A stretch of DNA of 64,000 nucleotides from Endomychus coccineus (Eukaryota > Arthropoda > Insecta > Coleoptera > Endomychidae), in the NCBI GenBank assembly GCA_958510875.1, contig OY294067.1, positions 141,837,846 to 141,901,845 of the forward strand. The letters run 5' to 3'. Of this stretch, positions 56,851 to 64,000 are shown in pieces (positions within the stretch are counted from its first letter, which is position 1; every line of letters starts with the position of its first letter). The notes under the pieces were generated by a model. It worked only from the letters and a program-made list of their open reading frames with translations. It did not search any database and was not told the origin of the DNA. A program made the translations under genes and the position numbers.

Positions 56851-59800
56851 GTGTTATACGAACTTCAGAGGGAATACATTGACTACGAACAGCAAAGGGA
56901 AGAAAAAGAAAGTATAGGTTTAATCAAATTAAAAGGGTTTTTAAAAGGGAAAGAAGTAGAAATTTCGTGTGATACGGGATCAGAAATATCATTAATAAGG
57001 GAAGAACTATTGTCTGAAGTAAAATTAACAAATCAATTGAAAATACCAGAAGTAGAGTTAGTAAATATTAGTGGAAAGAAAATTACTGAAGTGTCAAAAA
57101 TGATTACTGAGCATATTATAATAGGGAAGTCAAGCCTAGAAATGCAGTTATTTGTAGTACCGAATATGAAATTGGATATTGTTATGGGAACTGATGAATT
57201 AGAAAAACATGGAATTATAATAGATTACGAGGAAAAAGAAATAAAGTTGTTAGATGAAATTATAAAGATAGGGAAGAGGGAAAATGAAAATATTGACAGA
57301 CCAAATGAAGGTTGCAATATAATAAATGCGGTCGAAAGAAAAGACTTAAGCAGAAATTTAAATGAAATAATCTCGCAGATGAAAGTATCCGAGAAGTATA
57401 GGGGAATCATATCAGGAATAATTTCACAACATAAAGGTCTAATAATAGATGAAACTCGTATAGCTAGTAAATATATTCATAAATTTCAAGTCAAAGAAAT
57501 TGAAAATTTCAAATCCAAGAACTATCCAATCCCATACAAGTACATAGAAAATGTAAGAAAGAAAATCGGTGAAATGCTAGAACAAGACATAATTGAAAGA
57601 AGTAGAACAAAATATATAAACCCTATTGTGATCGCAAAACAAGTCAAATGGTGATATTAGGTTGTGTTTAGATGCTCGAACATTAAATAGATTTTCAGTA
57701 CCACAATATGAAGCTCCTAAAAATATAGAGGCAATTTTTGGTACAATAGTAAAGGCACAAGTTTTTAGTAAAATTGATTTAAGGCATAGTTTCTGACTGA
57801 TTCCATTACACGAAAATTGTAGAGATTACACTGGTTTTATGATAGATGGAGAAGTGTATCGTTTTAAAGTTACGCCTTTAGGTATTCAAAGTGCATGCAG
57901 TGCGTAAGTTAGAAGTATGAATCAGATATTAAATAGATTTGAAATTTTTGTAGTTCATTACATAGATGACATATTAATATTTTCTAGAACAGTAGAAGAT
58001 CATAAAGATCACATAAAATTAGTTTTGAATGAATTAGATATAGCAGGTTTGAAAACAAATATTGAGAAATGTGAATTCTATGAAACAGAAATTAAATTTT
58101 TGGGTTATGAATTAACGAGGGAAGGTTTAGAAATGGATGAAGATAGGCTAGATGTAATTAAAAATTTCAAGAGACCCACAAATCTTAAAACTTTAAGGGG
58201 ATTCCTAGGTTTGATAAATTATTTCAAAAGGCTCATTCCTGATTTAAGTCAGAAGGAAATTAAATTAGTAGAATTACTTGAAAAAGGGGTAAGATGGAAA
58301 TGGGATAATGAAAGACACGAAGCTTTCCAAAATTTAAAAGATATTTTCATTCAAAAATTAAAAGTTTACCATGCACAATATGATAAACCTTTCATATTAA
58401 GAACAGATGCTTCTAAACAAAGATTCAGTGGTGTTTTATCACAAAAAAAAAATAATGAAGAAGTTCCCATAAGTTTTGTGTCTAGAATGACAAAAGTTTA
58501 TGAAAAAAATTACAGTGTCACTGAATTAGAGTTAGCAAGCATAGTTTTTTGTGTAAAGAAATTAAGATTTTATTCGTTAGGGAATAAAGTAAGGGTAGAG
58601 ACGGATCATAGTGCATTAACAAGTATATTTAAAAACAAGTTTGTAAACAGTAGTATTCAAAGATGGATTTTGTTATTACAGGAATATGATTCTGAAATAA
58701 AACATATTCCAGGAAAATTAAATATAATAGCTGATACTTTAACAAGAGAAGAAGCAAATTTAAAAATTGATAAAAGAAAATATAAAGTAGGAGCAAATAT
58801 TAAATTAGAAGTATGGGGTTTATTTTCATTAGAGAGTATTAAAAACAATCAAAGTACTTTATCAGAGAAGGATAAAGAGAAATGTAAAATCGAAGAGGGA
58901 ATTTATTTACAAGAAATAGGCAGGAAAGAATTATACAGAATAAATCAAGACCTAACTTAAAAATTTTTAAATCATTTACATAATGAATTCAATCATATAG
59001 GAGCAAGAAAAATGTGGCTCATATTTAGAGAAAATTATATAGGAAAAGGAGATTACCAAATAGCAAAGGAAATCGCAAAGAAATGTGATATATGCCAAAG
59101 AGCAAAGCCTAAAAATATAATTAATCATAATTTAGCAAAGAGTATTATAGTAAAAGGATGTTTAGAAGTAGTAGCAATAGATTTTTTAAGTGAGTTAATA
59201 GTAACAGAAAAAGGAAATAGACATATTTTAGTTGTAGTAGATTTATTTTCTAAATATATAAAATTATATCCTTGCAAAACGACAAGAAGTAAAGAAGTAA
59301 TGCATAATTTAGAAAACTATTTTGAAGAAATTGGTAGACCAAGAAAGTTAATTACAGATAACGCAACATATTTCAAAAACATACGTTTCAAGTATTTTTG
59401 CAGAAGGAATTTGATTTTTCATCAATTAACAAGCATCAGACATCCTCAATCCAATCCATCAGAGCGATATATACAGGAAGTAATAAAATATTTAAGGATA
59501 TCTTGTGAGGGTAAACATCGTCAATGGGATGAATCAATATCCAGGGTAGAAAAATGTTTAAATCATTGTCCAAATACTACAACAGAGAAAACACCTGTAT
59601 TAATTATGAAAGGTGAAGAACCTGATAGAAAATGGTTAGATGAAAATTCAGTAGAACGAAATGAAATTTTGAAAGATATCAGTAATAGGATAGAAAGAAA
59701 TGCAAGAAAGAATATGAGTAGGGAAATGAGAAAAAGAGGGAAGTTAATTAAATTTGAAATAGGTGAATTAGTGATAGTAAGAGCAATGAGAGTAACTAAT

Positions 59801-59959
59801 AATAAAAAAAATATATGTGGAAAATTATGTTTTGCTTTTGAAGGTCCATATGTGGTAACAAATGAAAATGCTAAAAATAATTATGAATTAATGAATCCTG
59901 AAACTGGAAAGATAAGGGGAATATTTAATATTGATCAAATATACAAGTATAATTATTAA
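56851..59959 (+). pseudogene. Gypsy-A pol (one frameshift, three stops)
   Basis: Protease CDTGSEISLI (about 56970), RT N-terminus (YPIPYKYIENVRKKIGEML), a frameshift near 57650, then RT with TGA at 57794 and TAA at 57905. The catalytic YIDDILIFS at about 57960 is intact. RNase H: LRTDASKQRFSGVLSQ, TELELASIVF, TDHSALTSIF. TAA at 58958, then integrase zinc region (H, H, C and C at about 58977-59100) and core (AIDFLSELIV, ITDNATYFKN, HPQSNPSERYIQEV) to the stop at 59957. These few lesions explain why the copy is dead while every domain is readable. Confidence 0.9.
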
Positions 59960-60035
59960 TAAATCTAGTTAAAGAAAATAAAATCAAAAGATAAATAAAT
60001 TTTAAATATTAATGTTGATTAATATGTTAAAATTG

Positions 60036-60048
60036 ATTTAGGGGAATT
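60036..60048 (+). promoter_or_regulatory. Gypsy-A polypurine tract
   Basis: TTTAGGGGAATT immediately precedes the 3' LTR, the usual priming site for plus-strand DNA synthesis. Confidence 0.65.
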
Positions 60049-61718
60049 TGTTATGATTTCATTTCCTAAACAATAAAATTATAACATTAGAACTTACCGA
60101 ACATTGAAAATCAGAAAAGATTAATAAAAAGATATTATATGGAATTAAAACCAATGTTAAAAGTTAAATAATAGTTAGTATAATATAATGAACAATGTAA
60201 AACATAATAAACAACAATGGGATTAGAATAAAAGTGTAAAACAAGAACTTCAGTGAAAGTGAATAAACGTAGTGTTACGAAGGCAGAAATCATAATTAAA
60301 ATGATTACAAAACTATCATGAGATAGCACAAACTATTGAAAAATGTTGTAGATATAAGTTAGGATTATATAATGTTAAAGAAATGTTATTGATATGTTAT
60401 ATTATCTATTAGTTTTTAATAACGACAACTGTCAAATTTATAATAATTATAAGAATAATCATATTAATAATAACCTAATCATAGGTTATCTTATACCAAA
60501 GTGTGTGGAAAAATGTAGGCAATACGAATTTAAAAAGAAGGAATCATCATCATTTATAATAAGTTGAAAAGCTCCAATAATCAAAAATTTAAAGAATACT
60601 AAATTCTGATTGGTCGATGCAATTTTATAAACGTCAGACTAGTAACAATGTAATAGTTCTGTCAGTTTTCAACAATCAACAAAGCATTCTTGATAGGTAA
60701 ACTAAGCACCTCATTGGTTATTTTTGAAAATACTTGGCGTCCTTTTTGAAGGCCTATAAAAGGCATCTGAAGACAAGCCAAGTGAGTTAGCCATCAACAT
60801 CTGAAGAGTCAAGGTACTCAAGCTAATCATAAAATTTCCATAACCTTAGTTTTTGGATAAACATCGGTGAACCCAAGTGTTCCAATAGCTTCGTAAGGTT
60901 GAAAGTAACCGAAGCAAATAAGTAATTTATACAAGTCAAGTACTGTTCCCAGTCTTCGAACAAAGTTTTTAAAAGATATTATAACCGTAATTCACAAGTA
61001 GCATCGTATAATAGTTAGTCTTCGACAACGTTCCAATACATCATTTAATGTTTTATATCTTTTGAAAAAGAATAAGACAAGTTAACAATTATCAACAGTT
61101 CCTGATTTCTAAAGAAGTAACCACATTGTTTACTTGTGATTTGTTTATAGCAGAGAAATTGTGTACCTACGGGTAAAGTGAATTATCAAATTAATAAGAA
61201 AATCAAGCCAAGTGAACATTGCCTACATTTTTAGAAACGTATTCTTGGATATAAACTAAACGTAAGTTTATTTGTTATTTCTCCATTGTATTATTATCTG
61301 TCTGTAAATCTGAAAGAAAGATTGAAGATTATAACTTTGTAAACAAAGATAAAAATAGTAAATAATTTTGAGGTTAGATCATAGATCCATTTCAACATAA
61401 AATTGTTAAAATTAATACTCGAGATCAAAATAGAGTCATAGAAATTTAAATATAAAAGTTTTTAACATTCAAAGAACAATGTGTTTAATTCCATAGATAT
61501 AAAATAAAAAGGTAAAAGTTAATTATTCAAATCAAAACAAACAAAAGATTTAAAATAAATTATAAGCTAGCCGGTAGAATTCAAAACATTGAAATATTCA
61601 AATCAATATTCAAATCAATTCAAATCATAATTAAAGAATAAAACTCAATAAAGAGTTTTTATATCAATTGTCACCACAACGTGGGGCAAAATAACTCATA
61701 AGACCTTTTCTTATATCA
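60049..61718 (+). repeat. Gypsy-A 3' LTR
   Basis: 1670 bp, highly similar to the 5' LTR with small indels and scattered substitutions (for example, a short deletion near 60365). Confidence 0.92.
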
Positions 61719-61722
61719 ATAT

Positions 61723-63030
61723 ATTTATCATTCAATTTGATTAACGAGTTTAACTGGTAATTCCCAATCACTTGTCAGCGAATATGACCTTTTGAATTTA
61801 CGCTTGAATAGATATGAATATGTGGTTGTACGAGGCGGTTTCTTGGAAGGGATCAAGGCATCGTAGACAGAAACAGCTTCTAGGTGGGCTGAATTATACA
61901 CCTAATGGTGGCAGCTTGAAAGAACTTTGAAGGTACGCAGATCAACTATGATCTATGATATCCGAGAAGGTTCTTACAAACAATTCTCAATTCATATAAC
62001 ACGTCGATGAAGTATTAACACTACCTGAAATAATATCCAGCCGACTGTTACAAGTACGATGTTCGGCGGTGATATAGGCTTTCAAATCTATTCACTCAAC
62101 TGAAACAATTAAATCTGGAGTAATTTCAGAGCTATAAGATATACGCTTGGCGCACTATACTTTTCAGCCCATGTTGTTGGGGTAAAACGTAAATGATTGA
62201 TGACTTGTGATATCTTTAATATTAGAACTTAATTAACTTGTGATAAAATCTGTGATATGATAACTATGTATGTTGTTATTTTTATTTCCCTCATTATGAT
62301 GTCATGTTGTATCATGTTAATTCGGGCTTGAGAATGTTTTATTTAATGTGTCAAAATTATGTGTTTTGTCTACTTGATTATGTATTCTATTTATATCCAG
62401 AGTTTGCCTATATACGATAAAATTGTTCACAAGACTGGTACAGGCACATGTTCGTTTTTTTTCAAAGATTCAGATTAGAAAACAAGAAGTAGAACAAGAA
62501 ATTGATATGAACTAATTGAACGTAGTATTACGGAAATCCCATAATCAGAAATTTCGGAATATGACCAATAAATGCCTCAAATGCTTTTAGCTCAACATGA
62601 ATCGCTGAATGATATGGAACAGTTAATTATAGAAAATGTAACAAATATAGTCTCAGGTCAAGAAGTCTACAAAAACGTGCAATGAAATATTTCTGTGATA
62701 TTGACTGCGATGCATTTATTAGAGTTAAGAAAATTCTGAAAGTTGCGCAGCTACTATGGCAGAGGCCACTGTCTATCCAGTAGCTCCGGTGGTCGCTGAG
62801 ATTCCGATCGTTGAACCGGGACCAGGGGCACTCAAGGAACGCCGTTTGACCAGTTCATCGGCCCCTCCGTTTCCCTTTGTAGATTCATCCATATTAAGAT
62901 GATATATTATAATCACTCTACACAACATATATTTACTTTTTAGCTAAAAATATTTATCATCCTTCAAAGTTGAAAAACAAAAGTAGAAGAGTATTAACAT
63001 AGAAAACAAAACAAAATAGCATCATGCATC
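61723..63030. other. Mostly unassigned
   Basis: No clear gene. A GC-richer patch at 62740-62890 stands out. On the plus strand it holds a 48-codon frame from ATG 62754 (MAEATVYPVAPVVAEIPIVE start). On the minus strand it holds a 40-codon frame. Neither is recognised. Confidence 0.35.
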
Positions 63031-64000
63031 TGTGCAAATACAATATTTTGTTATGACGCCACAGTGCTCCCCCTTAGAAGAAGCTAACTTGGAATTTTTT
63101 TTAGGAAAACGAACTCTCCGACCTGAACGAGTCGTGGTGACAGCAGAGTGTTTTTGGAGTGTCTTAAAATTCCCTTTGTATTTGTTGCTTGGCCGTCATT
63201 CGATTGGCTACTGACAGGTTCTTGGGCGTCTTTGAGTAGGAACGCTGGCTTAAGCCTATCAATTGATACTACCTTACTATTTCCTTTACAGTTCAACACA
63301 AAAAATTTATTTGCCTGGGGAATAATTCTAAATGGGCCATTACATGGATTCTCTAAAGAACTATGATTGACATCATTTCTTACGAAATCATGTGTACTGT
63401 GAGCTAGCTCTTTGTGGATAAGAATTTTGGGAGAACCATGTTTTTTATCCGGAACAGGTTTTTAATATATTTCGGCGTAACTCCTAGACAAATAAACCAG
63501 GATCCGTTGTGAAAGATGACTGTACGAAAAAGCAGCGGATAATCTGATTGTCTCCCCATAAACCATATCTGGAACTGTAGCAGAATTATCCTTCCTTAAT
63601 ACAGAACGTAGTCCCAATAAGACTATTGGAATTGCATCAATTCAAGAACTATCTTGATGACATATGATTGCCGCCTTTGAAGAGCGGTTCCACCTTTCTG
63701 AAATACCATTAGCCTGCGGATGGGATGTAGTTGTTCAAATTCGACGAATTCCTAACATCTTATTTAACACTCTCATCAAGCTAGATTCAAACTGTGCACC
63801 TTGATCTGTTGTAATGGTTGAAGGTACACCAAATCGCTTACAAATGCTGATGCGACAGTTTCTGCAGTGATATCAGGCAGCGGGATTGCCTCTGGCCAAT
63901 GTGTGAATCTGTCCATACATGTTTAACAGTATCTAAATTCTTTTTCGGGTTTTGATGGACCAACTAAATCAATATCTACGTGAGAGAATCGTTGCTGTGG
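63031..64000 (-). pseudogene. Gypsy-C: Ty3/gypsy integrase relic, cut by window edge
   Basis: On the minus strand: FSHVDIDLVGPSKPEKEF (about 63985-63930), CMDRFTHWPEAIPLPDITAE (about 63920-63860), a TTDQGAQFES segment (about 63815-63785), HPQANGISERW (about 63728-63695), then the C-terminus VSIDRLKPAFLLKDAQEP (about 63268-63215). Several frameshifts and stops. The remaining pol should lie beyond 64000. Confidence 0.85.

Larger units (their letters stand above)
53592..61718 (+). mobile_element. Gypsy-A: full-length Ty3/gypsy element with 1.7-kb LTRs
   Basis: 8127 bp with 5' LTR 53592-55275, 3' LTR 60049-61718 and a 4-bp target duplication ATAT (53588-53591 and 61719-61722). A primer site (55278), gag, pol and a polypurine tract (about 60036-60048) are in place. 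Both genes are broken and the LTRs differ at scattered sites, so it is older than BEL-3. No envelope gene. Confidence 0.93.

Overview
This is AT-rich animal DNA. The element families (BEL/Pao, Ty3/gypsy, Penelope-like, P, mariner, LINEs) and a gene with short spliced introns point to an insect; I cannot fix the order. I see no bacterial operons, no rRNA and no CRISPR. The window is mostly nested mobile elements around one near-intact multi-exon gene.

Layout, left to right. 1480-3395 is a decayed LINE (LINE-A). From 3510 to about 44780 runs one old plus-strand BEL/Pao copy (BEL-1), which I read as one element blown apart by later insertions. Its gag is interrupted by a second BEL (BEL-2, 4306-8636). 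Its protease codons are interrupted at 9322-36341 by a 27-kb block with inverted ends and a flanking TA. Its reverse transcriptase (RT) is interrupted at about 37327-41684 by a block containing a P-superfamily element. Its RNase H is interrupted by a mariner relic (about 42313-43478). Downstream lie LINE-B (45013-48110), LINE-C (48155-48770), a gypsy pol relic (49304-50515), a full-length but mutated gypsy with 1.7-kb LTRs (53592-61718) and a gypsy integrase relic running off the right edge (63031-64000, minus).

Inside the 27-kb block are: a young BEL/Pao (BEL-3, 9628-15749; 184-bp LTRs identical by eye, TSD CCCCG, one 1776-codon gag-pol ORF); a solo gypsy-type LTR; several kilobases of palindromes made of Penelope-like fragments (GIY-YIG nuclease, hammerhead-like motifs) and tRNA-like cloverleaves, stitched together at (TA)n tracts; a foldback repeat; and a six-exon minus-strand gene (25777-30616). 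My exon model for that gene gives about 886 aa: two C2H2-like fingers, a tyrosine-recombinase-type domain and two C-terminal SANT-like repeats. One extra base in an A8 run breaks it.

The most interesting possibility is that this recombinase gene is carried by the TIR-bounded block, a candidate giant transposon of about 21 kb without BEL-3. A second candidate is a P-superfamily element (THAP remnant, CA...TG ends) carrying a Myb/SANT gene, with a 562-bp internally deleted relative carrying a perfect 8-bp TSD just upstream of the recombinase gene. All family names rest on motif recognition by eye, not on searches.
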